A DNA stretch of 41,581 bases, taken from contig JAOAGZ010000016.1 of the NCBI GenBank assembly GCA_026415495.1, forward strand, positions 1 to 41,581. The letters are read 5' to 3'. The position numbers and the translations under genes are program-made. Shown piece by piece: positions 1 to 10,446 of the stretch. Each line of letters starts with the position of its first letter. The first letter of the stretch is position 1. Source of the DNA: Eximiradius proteiniborus. GTDB lineage: Bacteria > Bacteroidota > Ignavibacteria > Kapaibacteriales > UBA2268. The notes beneath the pieces are model-generated. The model was not told the origin of the DNA. It did not search any database and saw nothing but the letters and a program-made list of their open reading frames with translations.

Positions 1-150
1 ACTTTATCCCATTCTTCTTCTGTCATTCTTAGAATAAGGTTGTCTTTTGTTATACCAGCATTGTTTACTAAAATATCAATTTTGCTGAATTTCTTTATTA
101 TTTCATCAATACAATTTTGTACTTCTTGAAAATTAACTACATCAACTTTA
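1..150 (-). pseudogene. fabG: 3-oxoacyl-ACP reductase FabG fragment (runs off left edge; N-terminus missing at the junction near 150)
   Basis: Reverse complement reads KVDVVNFQEVQNCIDEIIKKFSKIDILVNNAGITKDNLILRMTEEEWDKV, with the SDR NNAGITKDNLxxRMxxxEWDxV signature. Confidence 0.85.
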
Positions 151-1380
151 AAAACTAAACTTCAAGAAAAAGGCTTCACCATTACCGATAAATTCTCCGA
201 TGCAGAGATTGTTCTCATTAATACTTGCACCGTTACAAACAATGCTGATGCTGATTGCAGAGCAGCTATTCGTCGTGCTAAACGGGAAACAAACGGTGCT
301 TTTATTGGAGTGTTCGGGTGTTATGCACAGATTAATTCCGGGCAATTGGCTGATATGCCAGAAGTAAATGCTGTTTATGGAATAAAAGAAAAATTTCAAA
401 TACCTGAACTTTTGGAAGCAGATTTTCAAAAATCAAATAAATCCATAGAAGTATCAGAATTAACTTCGCTGAATTTTGATTTTGCTTATTCTGCGGATAA
501 TTCTGCTCGTTCTCGTTGTTTTCTGAAAATTCAAGACGGTTGCAATTACCGTTGTTCTTACTGCACGATTCCAAATGCTCGCGGTAATCCGAGAAGCATC
601 CCTTTTGAGCAGCTACCGGAAATATTTAGAGATGTTTCCGAAAAAGGTTTCCGGGAGATAGTTCTCAGTGGTATAAATCTTGGTGAATACAATTCCAATA
701 ATTACTTTTTCGAAGATGTCCTGCGTTTTATTGCTGAAAACGATTTTGGACTAAGGTTTCGCATATCTTCGATTGAGCCGAATTTGATTAACGATAAAAT
801 AATTAATTACGTTTGTAATTCTAATTCAATTTGCAAACACTTGCATATTCCGTTGCAGAGTGGCTCTGATATAATTCTCAGACTTATGAAAAGAAGATAT
901 ACATCTGAAAAGTTATATAATGATATTCTTTCGATTAAGTCTATGAATGCGGATATTTGTATTGGTTTGGATGTTATTACTGGTTTCCCTGGAGAAACTG
1001 AACTGGATTTTCAGCAAACCTACAATTTTATCGAAAATTTGCCAGTTTCTTATCTTCATGTTTTTACATATTCAGAAAGACGAAACACTCCTGCCGCCGA
1101 TTTTCCGGAAAAAATTCCGATGAAAGTAAGAAAAGAAAGAACAAGTATTCTCAAACAACTGTCTAACAATAAATTGTTGGCTTTTTATCAAACTCAAATC
1201 GGTAAAACACACGAACTCTTACCTGAAAAATATTCTGACACCGAAAAAGTTCAATTTGGACATACTTCTAATTACCTTAACTGTAAAATTAAAACTGACA
1301 GAAAATTAGATAATTCATTTCACCTTGTTCAGATAAACGAAATTGACTCAGATAATAAAATTATTGCAACTTTAATATAA
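151..1380 (+). pseudogene. mtaB: MtaB-type tRNA methylthiotransferase (radical SAM), 5'-truncated; frame open upstream of the 310 ATG
   Basis: Frame from 151 reads KTKLQEKGFTITDKFSDAEIVLINTCTVTNNADADCRAAIRRAKRETNGAFIGVFGCYAQ; radical SAM CNYRCSYC motif present; N-terminal start and first conserved Cys segment absent. Confidence 0.85.
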
Positions 1381-1446
1381 TTTTTGTGTTATTATGTTAA
1401 ACTTTGAGTATTTTAGTAAGTTCAAAGTGCATAATGCGAGGTACAT

Positions 1447-4400
1447 ATGTCAAGAAGATATATTTATGGAATATTATTAATTGTTCTTTTTTTACTATCC
1501 AGCATTAATGTTTTTCCACAGTTCGGGAAAAATAAAGTTCAGTATAGAAAATTTGACTGGAGATATATTGAAACTGAACATTTCGATGTTTACTACGATG
1601 CAGGTAGCAAAGCAATTGCTGAATTTGCCGCTGTTTCTGCCGAAAAAGCATTGATTTCAATTCAAAATACATTGAATTACAAATTCTCTATGAGAATAGC
1701 TTTGATTGTTTACGATTCTCACAATGATTTTCAACAAACAAATGTAACTGGCGGATATTTACCAGAAGGTGTTGGAGGTTTTACCGAATTATTTAAGAAC
1801 AGAGTTGTAGTGCCTTTTCAAGGCAGCTATTCTCAACTTCGACATGTAATTCACCACGAACTTGTTCATGCTGTTTTGAACGATATGTTCTACGGCGGCA
1901 CCCTGCAATCTGCTTTAATGACAAGCAATAGTTTTCAAATTCCTCTTTGGCTAAACGAAGGTCTTTGTGAATACGAAAGTTTAGGTGGTCTCGATATCGA
2001 GACCGATATGTTTATGCGTGATTTGACTATTTCTGAAAAACTTCCATCTCTTAGCCAACTTGATGGATATCTCGCATATAGAGGTGGGCAAACTTTCTAT
2101 TGGTTTGTTTCTGAAAAATATGGCAAAGCTAAAGTTACAGAATTCCTTAATAAACTCTATATCAACAAAAATTTAGAGCAAACTTTTCAAAGCACTTTTA
2201 ATATGAGTTTTAGAGATTTTTCTGAAATGTGGGAACGAGAAATCAAAAAAATATATTGGCCTGACTTGAAAGTTTTCGAAGACCCACGGGACTTTGCTCT
2301 GAAATTAACAGATAGACGCGATATCGGAAATTACTACAATACTTCACCTGCGATTTCTCCTAATGGAGACCAATTTGCTTATATTTCCGACCGTGATGAT
2401 GGTATTTTTGCAATTTATATACAGGACGTCGATGCCAAAGCAAAACCAAGAAAACTTGTCAGCAGTTTAAGAAAGCAAGATTTTGAAGATTTAAATCTCC
2501 TTACTCCCGGTATTGCGTGGGATCCTAATGGGCAAAAATTAGCTATTTCCGCAAAATCTGGTGGAGAAGATGCTATTTTTATTGTAGATGCCAAAACTGG
2601 AAATTACCAACGTTTGCTATTCGGACTTCGTTCTATTTCTTCGGTTAGTTGGTCAAAAGATGGACGCTATATCGCTTTTATCGCAACTGAAAGAGAAGAA
2701 AGTAATATTTATACTTATGATTTTGAGACAAAAAATCTTCAAAAAGTAACAGATGATATTTTTTCTGTTTCTCATATTGCTTGGGGCAGTAATAGTAATG
2801 AAATTTTCTTTGTCTCTGATAGAAACGGCATTCTTGATTACAGTATTAAAAGTAATGACATTAAAATGTGGAAACATAGATTTGAATCTTCTGATATTTA
2901 CAAACTCAATATTAAAGAAAAACAAATTCAAAGAATAACAAATACTCCTCAGTTCAACAAGACTTCGCTTCTACTTTCAAATGATGGTAATAAATTATTG
3001 TATGTCTCTGATAATAATGGAATTGGAAATATTTATGTTTACGATTTTGTAAATAATTCAGAATACCCGATTACTAATTCTCTAACAGGAATAACTCAAA
3101 TTTCGTTGTCGCAAGATAATTCTAAACTGTTATTTGCTTCACAAATTGGTGGCGGTTACGATATTTTCTTGTTAAGACTTCCTTTCGAAAAAAAGAGGAT
3201 TGATAGTTTGCCACTTACTCAATATAGAACCAAACAATTGGAGAGAACAAATATTGTTCAAAAAGCTGTTACAAATATTACAGTTCCAGATAACTCAATC
3301 GCTTCTGACAAACAGACACAAATTCAAGGCTATGGTGAATTCGAAATTGATTTTTCTGCTCAACAATTAGTTGAACCAAATCAAGATGTAATTAAAAGTT
3401 CTTCATTAAGCGATATTTCTGCAAAAGGTGCTTCTATTGAAAATCAGGAATTTGTCGAACGTATTTATAAAATCACGTTCTCTCCTGACATTATTTTAGT
3501 TAATCCTGGTTATTCAACTTACTATGGTTGGCAGGGACTTACTCAAATGCTTTTCAGCGACGTTCTTGGAGACCATCAAATTTATGCTGGACTTAATCTG
3601 TTTACTGATTTGAAAAACAGTCAATTTTATCTTTCTTACTCATATTTGCCAAATTTAATTGATTATCATATCGCTGCTTATCATTATCCGGCTTATTTTT
3701 ACAAATACGACAGAATTATGGATGATTACAGTTTATATAGATTTAGGAATTATGGTTTATCAATCCTTACATCGTTGCCGTTTGATTTATTTACACGTGT
3801 CGAATGGGGGGCTGATTTTATAGGAGCTGAAATGACAAACCTCGATAACTCTTTTATTCCTGGAATTTCTCGTTTTATTTTCCTTCCTCAAGCACGATTT
3901 GTATATGACAATTCTTTAGGCGGATGGTATGCGCCCGAAAGAGGTTTTCGAGGTTATATTGAAATTTTGGGTTCACCAAAATTCAACTCCAATTCCGTTG
4001 GGTTTATGTCCGTAAAAACAGATCTACGACAGTATTATAAAATTTCTAATTTTATTTCTTTAGCTTTACGTGGTTCTATTGGAGCAAGTTTCGGACCAAA
4101 TCCTCAACGCTATTTCATTGGTGGAACTGAAAACTGGATAAATTACTCATATTCAAATAGAGACTATCCTTTCGAAAATCCGGAAGATTTTGTTTTTATG
4201 AATAATTTTATTATGCCGTTGCGTGGATGGGATATTGCTGCAATTAGAGGAAATAAATTCTTCGTTAGTAATACTGAATTGCGTTTTCCTTTGTTTTATG
4301 CACTCGTTGCTGGACCAGTTCCTGTACTTCTTCAAGGTGTAATGTCCACTCTGTTTTTTGATATTGGTGGTGCTTGGACTGACGACTTTAAAATATCAAA

Positions 4401-4569
4401 AATTGATGCATATGGTAAGCGAGTTCCAGCTGATATGATTTTCAGTTCTGGCACAGGAGTGAGATCCTACTTATTAGGTTTGCCTGTGAAACTTGATATA
4501 GCTTGGTCCTACAATTACACGAAGTGGAGCAAGCCCCGCTATATGTTTTCTTTAGGCTACGATTTTTAA
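1447..4569 (+). CDS. Secreted/outer-membrane protein: gluzincin-like peptidase domain, TolB/PD40-like beta-propeller, Omp85/BamA-like C-terminal barrel
   Basis: Signal peptide; HHELVHA (HExxH) followed by WLNEGLCEY; repeated SxDG/SPNGDQFAYISDRD propeller blades; C-terminal YAPERGFRGYIE...RYFIGGTENW...TELRFPLFYAL...FFDIGGAW barrel strands. Confidence 0.75.
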   Translation: MSRRYIYGILLIVLFLLSSINVFPQFGKNKVQYRKFDWRYIETEHFDVYYDAGSKAIAEFAAVSAEKALISIQNTLNYKFSMRIALIVYDSHNDFQQTNVTGGYLPEGVGGFTELFKNRVVVPFQGSYSQLRHVIHHELVHAVLNDMFYGGTLQSALMTSNSFQIPLWLNEGLCEYESLGGLDIETDMFMRDLTISEKLPSLSQLDGYLAYRGGQTFYWFVSEKYGKAKVTEFLNKLYINKNLEQTFQSTFNMSFRDFSEMWEREIKKIYWPDLKVFEDPRDFALKLTDRRDIGNYYNTSPAISPNGDQFAYISDRDDGIFAIYIQDVDAKAKPRKLVSSLRKQDFEDLNLLTPGIAWDPNGQKLAISAKSGGEDAIFIVDAKTGNYQRLLFGLRSISSVSWSKDGRYIAFIATEREESNIYTYDFETKNLQKVTDDIFSVSHIAWGSNSNEIFFVSDRNGILDYSIKSNDIKMWKHRFESSDIYKLNIKEKQIQRITNTPQFNKTSLLLSNDGNKLLYVSDNNGIGNIYVYDFVNNSEYPITNSLTGITQISLSQDNSKLLFASQIGGGYDIFLLRLPFEKKRIDSLPLTQYRTKQLERTNIVQKAVTNITVPDNSIASDKQTQIQGYGEFEIDFSAQQLVEPNQDVIKSSSLSDISAKGASIENQEFVERIYKITFSPDIILVNPGYSTYYGWQGLTQMLFSDVLGDHQIYAGLNLFTDLKNSQFYLSYSYLPNLIDYHIAAYHYPAYFYKYDRIMDDYSLYRFRNYGLSILTSLPFDLFTRVEWGADFIGAEMTNLDNSFIPGISRFIFLPQARFVYDNSLGGWYAPERGFRGYIEILGSPKFNSNSVGFMSVKTDLRQYYKISNFISLALRGSIGASFGPNPQRYFIGGTENWINYSYSNRDYPFENPEDFVFMNNFIMPLRGWDIAAIRGNKFFVSNTELRFPLFYALVAGPVPVLLQGVMSTLFFDIGGAWTDDFKISKIDAYGKRVPADMIFSSGTGVRSYLLGLPVKLDIAWSYNYTKWSKPRYMFSLGYDF

Positions 4570-4642
4570 TAAATTTTGTTTTGAGTGCTTTTTTCTTTAT
4601 ATTGCCAATGCAGTATTAAGAGGAAAATAATTTGGTTTTTGT

Positions 4643-6208
4643 ATGAAAAAGTTCTTTTATTTTTTTATCATATGCTTTCTTTCATTCAATTTATCCTATA
4701 GTCAGAAAATTCAATTAGATACAATAAAATCTTATGATGAATTTTCTTCTCTTCTCAACTCTCTTATTTCAAACAATAATTTATCTAATTCCAAAATTGG
4801 CATTTCAATTTATTCTCTTAACCAAAACCGGTACATTTATAATAATAATTTCAATGAACCACTTGTTCCTGCTTCCGTAACAAAATTATTTACTTCATTT
4901 TTTGCTCTTAACCTTCTACATTCGGATCCTGTTCTTAAAACCATAATATATACTGATGCCAAAGAGATTAAACCTGTTTTGGTTGGCAACATTTATATTC
5001 GTGGTGGGGGAGATGCATTACTTTCTTTGAGTGATTTGGATTATTTGGTTGAATCTTTGATAAATTTAGGTATAAAAAAAATTGTTGGCAATATTTATGC
5101 TGATGGAAGTTTCTTTGATGGGCAAACATCTCGGTTTCTTTATAGTGGTGATAACGATGAAGTTGAATACGTCCCACCTGTTACTTCTCTAAGCATTAAT
5201 CGTAACACCGGTATGATCATTGTTTCAGCTGGTTCAGTCCCTGGTCGTCCCGCAAATGTCCAGGTTATTCCTTCTTCTACTGCTTTCATTGTCAATAATA
5301 ACGTGAAAGTATATGGAGGAGCCTCAAAAAAGTCATTAGGCAATTCATTTCACAATAGAAAATATCATAATTCATCTTACTTCTTCGATGAACAAAACTT
5401 TGGAGATAAGAAAAGAAGGAATACTAAACCAAGAGCGTTGCAAAGAGGTCTTTCTATCCAAACTAACTTTCAAAAAAATGGTAAGCAAATTATTACAGTT
5501 TCAGGTAGCTTACCGGTTAATTCTAATCAAAAATACTCTTTTAAAATTCAAAATCCTGAATTAGTTGTTGCTGGGGCTTTATACAATCGATTGCTTGCAA
5601 ATGGTATTGAGGTTACGGGAACTATAGATTTAAAGCAAACACCTGATATTAAGCAAGTTACAAAGCTATCTGAGTTTGGTAGAGATCTATGCAGTATGAT
5701 TTCCGAAATTAATAAAAATAGTGATAATTATTTAGCTGAAAATTTATTTAAAATCGTTGGTGCAAGCTATCATTCAAATTCGAATAATAAAATTAGTGCA
5801 CTTAATTGTTATCAAGAATTTGCTAAACAAATCAACATTGATTTTAGTAATGTTTCTCTAAATGATGGTTCTGGATTGTCGCGTCGCAACAAGGTTACTT
5901 CTGAAACAATAGTGAAATTGCTCGTTTCCGCCGTTCATTCAGATTTTGCTGACTGCTTTGGCAAATCTTTGTCTATTGCAGGTGTTGATGGCACACTCAA
6001 AAAGCGTTTGATTGGAACAAAAGCTGAAAACAATCTTATTGGCAAAACTGGTACCCATAAAAATGTTAGTGCATTGGCTGGTTATGTGAATTCATTAGAT
6101 GGGGATACTTATGCTTTTGCGATTGTCTCAAATGGGTGGGCAATAGCTGAATATAAAAATTTAGAAAATACTATCGCAGAAATGTTATCTTTGTTATATG
6201 TTAAATAA
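4643..6208 (+). CDS. dacB: D-alanyl-D-alanine carboxypeptidase/endopeptidase (PBP4 family)
   Basis: Signal peptide; SVTK (SxxK), S-x-N region and GKTGT motifs; NDGSGLSRRNKVT typical of the PBP4/S13 family. Confidence 0.88.
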   Translation: MKKFFYFFIICFLSFNLSYSQKIQLDTIKSYDEFSSLLNSLISNNNLSNSKIGISIYSLNQNRYIYNNNFNEPLVPASVTKLFTSFFALNLLHSDPVLKTIIYTDAKEIKPVLVGNIYIRGGGDALLSLSDLDYLVESLINLGIKKIVGNIYADGSFFDGQTSRFLYSGDNDEVEYVPPVTSLSINRNTGMIIVSAGSVPGRPANVQVIPSSTAFIVNNNVKVYGGASKKSLGNSFHNRKYHNSSYFFDEQNFGDKKRRNTKPRALQRGLSIQTNFQKNGKQIITVSGSLPVNSNQKYSFKIQNPELVVAGALYNRLLANGIEVTGTIDLKQTPDIKQVTKLSEFGRDLCSMISEINKNSDNYLAENLFKIVGASYHSNSNNKISALNCYQEFAKQINIDFSNVSLNDGSGLSRRNKVTSETIVKLLVSAVHSDFADCFGKSLSIAGVDGTLKKRLIGTKAENNLIGKTGTHKNVSALAGYVNSLDGDTYAFAIVSNGWAIAEYKNLENTIAEMLSLLYVK

Positions 6209-6223
6209 ACTTATTTAAAAAAA

Positions 6224-7837
6224 ATGAAAAAATTTCTTTTTATACTATCTTTTTTGCTTAGCAGTTACCTGCTTCATTCACAGGTGATTGATGATATCCA
6301 AATCGAAAATATTTCTATCAACAAAGATACTACCTTCTTTGCAGAAATATTGAACAACACTCAGAACGAAATACTTTTACTAAAAGCTCACATAATTGAT
6401 AGTTCAAAAGTATTTCAATTTGCTGGTATTAACAATAAGAAAATCAGACCTGGCGAAAAGCTTTTATTGCCAATTACTTTTTCACCAAAAGATAATATTA
6501 ATTATACTGCTTTTCTGAATTGTGAAATTGTTACAGATAACTCTCAGTTTTCATTATTATCTAAAATTGTTGGAAAAGCAACACACCCATTAGAAATTTA
6601 TCGCTCTACTGATAATTTACGTGGACGTCAGCTATTAAATGAGCTCAAAAAATTCGTTGAGCCTCATACTTCTCTTGGATATAAAAATGCGCGAGAATTT
6701 ATGTGGGGCAGCCTCGATAATGTAAATGGTTATGTTGAATGTATTTACACCGGTCGCAAAGTTCAAACAACAGGTATTCCGGATGTAAATACTACTAACT
6801 TCAACACCGAGCATACCTGGCCTCAGGCATATGGAGCCGATAATGACCCTCCAAAAAGCGATTTATACCATATTCGCCCTTCATATGAAGTTGCTAATTC
6901 CAAAAGAGCAAACTATCCTTTTGGATTTGTTAAAAGCAATGTTATCTATGAGGATGGTGGTTCAAGACTTGGCGTAAATGAAAGTGGCAACATTGTTTTT
7001 GAACCACGTTCTTCTGTAAAAGGTGATATTGCTCGTGGTATGTTCTACTTTGCGTTAAAATATAATAATCCTTATGGATATATCAATAACCAACTCAAAG
7101 ATTTACGCGAATTTGCTTTATTAGATCCTGTAGATAGTACAGAATATGTAAGAAACATACGAATCTCAGAAGTTCAAAATAACAGAAACCCTTTCATTGA
7201 TAACAATTACTTTGTTTTTAGAATAAATAATTTCGAGAATCCAGATTTTATTCCATTTTCAATTCCAGTTGTTTCTAACCAAAATATTTACCTCCTAAAT
7301 CAAAATAATTCGGAAGCTTTTTTGTATTTAGCAAATTATGGTGATGATACACTTGATATTATTAATCATTCATTTAATCAATGGAATAATGGAAAATCAT
7401 ATTTTTTCAGATTTGATAGAGAATTGAACGGTTTGACGCTATACCCGTATCAAATTGAGAAAGTGAAGGTGATGTTAGAAGCAAACGAACCAGTTGATGA
7501 TTCTTTTGAAGCTGACTTAAACTTATTTTTTTCAAATAGCACTTTAATTCCAGTTACTTTCAAGGTTCGTAACAATTTTACCACTGTAGAGGACTTGTCT
7601 CCTTCTATCAAAGCCTTTCAGAATGAAAGTTATCTAATGCTTGCTAGTGATAATATCTGTATAGATGAACTCTATATTTATACGATTGAAGGAAAAGTGT
7701 TTGATTTTTCAAGTCATATTTCTAATATAAGTTTTTTACAAATCCCTAAATCCACTCTTCCTTGCACTAATTGTGTGTTATTTATCTCCGGCAAAACTTC
7801 GTCTGGTTATTTTATAAAAAAAATATTAGTTGAATAG
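6224..7837 (+). CDS. Exported endonuclease I family nuclease with flanking Ig-like domains and T9SS-like C-terminal tail
   Basis: Signal peptide; EHTWPQAYGADNDPPKSDLYHIRPSYEVANSKRANYPFGFV; C-terminal beta-rich tail ending GYFIKKILVE. Confidence 0.8.
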   Translation: MKKFLFILSFLLSSYLLHSQVIDDIQIENISINKDTTFFAEILNNTQNEILLLKAHIIDSSKVFQFAGINNKKIRPGEKLLLPITFSPKDNINYTAFLNCEIVTDNSQFSLLSKIVGKATHPLEIYRSTDNLRGRQLLNELKKFVEPHTSLGYKNAREFMWGSLDNVNGYVECIYTGRKVQTTGIPDVNTTNFNTEHTWPQAYGADNDPPKSDLYHIRPSYEVANSKRANYPFGFVKSNVIYEDGGSRLGVNESGNIVFEPRSSVKGDIARGMFYFALKYNNPYGYINNQLKDLREFALLDPVDSTEYVRNIRISEVQNNRNPFIDNNYFVFRINNFENPDFIPFSIPVVSNQNIYLLNQNNSEAFLYLANYGDDTLDIINHSFNQWNNGKSYFFRFDRELNGLTLYPYQIEKVKVMLEANEPVDDSFEADLNLFFSNSTLIPVTFKVRNNFTTVEDLSPSIKAFQNESYLMLASDNICIDELYIYTIEGKVFDFSSHISNISFLQIPKSTLPCTNCVLFISGKTSSGYFIKKILVE

Positions 7838-7838
7838 T

Positions 7839-9248
7839 ATGAAATCAAACAATGAAATAGAAGTTGAAATTGAAAGCATTGGTTTTGAGGGTATTTCTGT
7901 TGCTCGTTTGGAAGGAAAAGCGATATTGCTCAAAGGTGGTGCACTACCAGGTGAACGTGTAATTGCCGTTATTACAAAAGATAAGACAAATTTTTCTGAA
8001 GGCTTTATTAAAGAAGTAATTTCCAAATCGCCTAAAAGAATTGAGCCAAAATGTGAATTTTTTGGTACCTGTGGAGGGTGTTCTTGGCAAAATCTAGATT
8101 ACAACGAACAACTTCTATGGAAAAGACAACATATTATTGATGCATATACTCGTATTGGAAAAATTGAAATCCCCAATATTGAATTTGTTTTTCCATCAAC
8201 TGATATTTTTGAGTATCGTAATAAGATGGAATTTTCTTTTGGTTCTCATCGCTGGCTAACTCCAAAAGAAATAAATTCAGGGAAGGAGTATACTAAAAAT
8301 TTTGCTTTGGGTATGCATTATCCAGGTCGTTACGACAAAATCATTGATATCAACCGTTGTTTTATTCAACCTGAAGTTGGTAATCAAATAATCAATTCTA
8401 TTCGCTCCAAAGCAATAAATTATGGGATTTCTGCTTATAACTATTATAAAAATAATGGTTTTCTAAAAAACGTTGTTCTTCGATTTTCATCTTATCAAAA
8501 ATCAGTAATGGCAATTTTGATTACAAATCCTGTTGAGAAAGAAGACGAAAAAGCATTTGCAAAGTGGTTTATTGAAGAATTACCAAGTGATTTCGACGTT
8601 ATCAAATCTACCTACTGGGCTGTTAATGATAAGCAGAGCAGTGTTGCTAATGGCGTTGTTCAGGTGTCTAATAATTATGGTGTATTGCAGGAAAAAATTC
8701 TTGATGTTGTTTTCAATATATCTCCTTTTTCATTTTTCCAGACTAACTCAGTTCAATTAGATAATTTTATTGGTAAAATATTAGAAATAGCAAAGCTTAC
8801 TCAGGAAATGATTGTCTGGGATTTATATTGTGGTTGTGGTTCTATTACTCTTCCAGCAGCAAAGCAGGTTAAAAAAGTTTTTGGCATTGAGCTGAACAAT
8901 TCTGCAGTTGAAGATGCTACGAAAAATGCAGAACTTAATAAAATTTCGAATGTTGAATTCTATCAGGCAGACCTTCACTCAAAATCTGTTCCGAAATTAT
9001 TGAATTCAATTGCTAAGCCAAATGTGGTAATTGTGGATCCTCCTCGTTCAGGAATGAATGAAAATCTCGTTAACCATTTATTGAAAATAGCACCCGATAA
9101 AATCATATATGTAAGTTGTAATCCGGTAACACAAGCTCGTGATATTGCTTTGCTAAGTGATGTTTACAAAGTAAACGTAATTCAACCTGTGGATATGTTT
9201 CCTCACACTTATCACGTTGAAGTAATTACTGAATTAATAAAAAAATAG
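7839..9248 (+). CDS. rlmD: 23S rRNA (uracil-5-)-methyltransferase RlmD/RumA family
   Basis: TRAM-like N-terminus, CxxFGTCGGCSWQ Fe-S motif, DLYCGCGSITLPAA SAM motif, DPPRSGM and YVSCNPVTQARD; ATG at 7839 preferred over TTG at 7830. Confidence 0.85.
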   Translation: MKSNNEIEVEIESIGFEGISVARLEGKAILLKGGALPGERVIAVITKDKTNFSEGFIKEVISKSPKRIEPKCEFFGTCGGCSWQNLDYNEQLLWKRQHIIDAYTRIGKIEIPNIEFVFPSTDIFEYRNKMEFSFGSHRWLTPKEINSGKEYTKNFALGMHYPGRYDKIIDINRCFIQPEVGNQIINSIRSKAINYGISAYNYYKNNGFLKNVVLRFSSYQKSVMAILITNPVEKEDEKAFAKWFIEELPSDFDVIKSTYWAVNDKQSSVANGVVQVSNNYGVLQEKILDVVFNISPFSFFQTNSVQLDNFIGKILEIAKLTQEMIVWDLYCGCGSITLPAAKQVKKVFGIELNNSAVEDATKNAELNKISNVEFYQADLHSKSVPKLLNSIAKPNVVIVDPPRSGMNENLVNHLLKIAPDKIIYVSCNPVTQARDIALLSDVYKVNVIQPVDMFPHTYHVEVITELIKK

Positions 9249-9274
9249 AGATGAAGCATTCTCTTCATCTCTAT
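9245..9274. terminator. Bidirectional intrinsic terminator between convergent rlmD and dtxR-like genes
   Basis: Inverted repeat atagagatgaag-cattct-cttcatctctat with flanking A/T-rich sequence. Confidence 0.65.
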
Positions 9275-9292
9275 TTGCAGTGAATATTTTTA

Positions 9293-9961
9293 CTAATCTT
9301 CTTTTTCTTCTTCGTAAAGCTCTACGAAAATATTTTTTGAAATTTCATTTCCGATAATCTGACTTTCTCCATTAAAAAATACTGTAATTGGACCATTAAA
9401 TGGAGCTTTATCTACAATTCTAATTATAGTCGATGGCAAAATTTTCATTTTTTCGAAATAAGATAACATTTGTGGGTCATGGTCTGATAATCGTTTTACA
9501 ATTACTACATCGCCATTCCGAAAATTGACAAGTGGTTTCTCATTTGAAATTTCAATATCACCATCTTTTGAAGGAATTGGATGACCGTGTGGGTCATATT
9601 CAGGGTTGCCAAGAATTTCCTCAATTTTTTGTAAGAAATCCTTAGATACTACGTGTTCTAATCTGCAAGCTTCATCGTGAATTTTTTCGAGTGGGAATCC
9701 AAGAGCTTCCCTTAAATATAATTCTAACAATCTATGGTGGCGGATGATTTCTAATGCTATTTTTCTTCCTTCGTTTGTTAAGCGAACACCTTTATATGAA
9801 TTGTAATCAACAAGTTTCATGGATGCCAATCGTTTCAACATACCTGTAACTGATGCCCCAGAAATGTTCAATTCTTTTGCTATTGCTGTTGTAGAAACTG
9901 TACCATCTTCTTCAAGTTTATATATTGTTTTAAGGTAATCTTGAATTGCTTGACTTAACAT
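9293..9961 (-). CDS. DtxR/MntR-family metal-dependent transcriptional repressor with FeoA-like C-terminal domain
   Basis: MLSQAIQDYLKTIYKLEEDGTVSTTAIAKELNISGASVTGMLKRLA, HHRLLELYL, DEACRLEHVVS, GNPEYDPHGHPIP motifs. Confidence 0.88.
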   Translation of the reverse strand: MLSQAIQDYLKTIYKLEEDGTVSTTAIAKELNISGASVTGMLKRLASMKLVDYNSYKGVRLTNEGRKIALEIIRHHRLLELYLREALGFPLEKIHDEACRLEHVVSKDFLQKIEEILGNPEYDPHGHPIPSKDGDIEISNEKPLVNFRNGDVVIVKRLSDHDPQMLSYFEKMKILPSTIIRIVDKAPFNGPITVFFNGESQIIGNEISKNIFVELYEEEKED

Positions 9962-10425
9962 AACTATTCCATCTTATTAATCTAACAATTTTTACTAAAC
10001 TAATAAATTTCTTAAATAAATCTAAATATTTTTTTCAAAATATTATAAATATCAATTATATCCTTTACGGGGAAGAAGTGAAAAAACGCGAAAGTGAATT
10101 AATGGGGGATGCAGTGAGGCACAGATAGAAATAGAGCGTCTTAAGCATAATATTCTTAAAGGAGTTGGTAATAAAAACTAAGAACAAAAACCAAAAACTC
10201 CAGATTAACACAATAAGAGTTACAAAAATTACAAAACTCTATTAAATGGTAATAAACAAATATCATTGAAACAAGAGCAATTATTGCGCTAACAAGCTTA
10301 ACTCTATACTTTTATTTCATTATATTTACAATATCTATTTTGTGTTAATTAACATAGATTATCTATAAAAATAGTAATCTATCATTACCAGATAAATTTC
10401 ATTTTTTTTTTATTAAGAAAAGTTA

Positions 10426-10433
10426 TATTTTTG
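10426..10433 (+). promoter_or_regulatory. Putative Bacteroidota-type -7 element (TATTTTTG) for tRNA-Leu
   Basis: TAnnTTTG match 14 nt upstream of the tRNA 5' end. Confidence 0.4.
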
Positions 10434-10446
10434 TATTCCAATTATT

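Noticed and set aside
148-574. Minus-strand ORFs opposite mtaB (148..429 and 332..574)
   Set aside because: Antisense to clear MtaB coding sequence; no domain similarity
8533-8760. 75-aa ORF within rlmD in another frame
   Set aside because: Overlaps an intact methyltransferase gene; no supporting evidence
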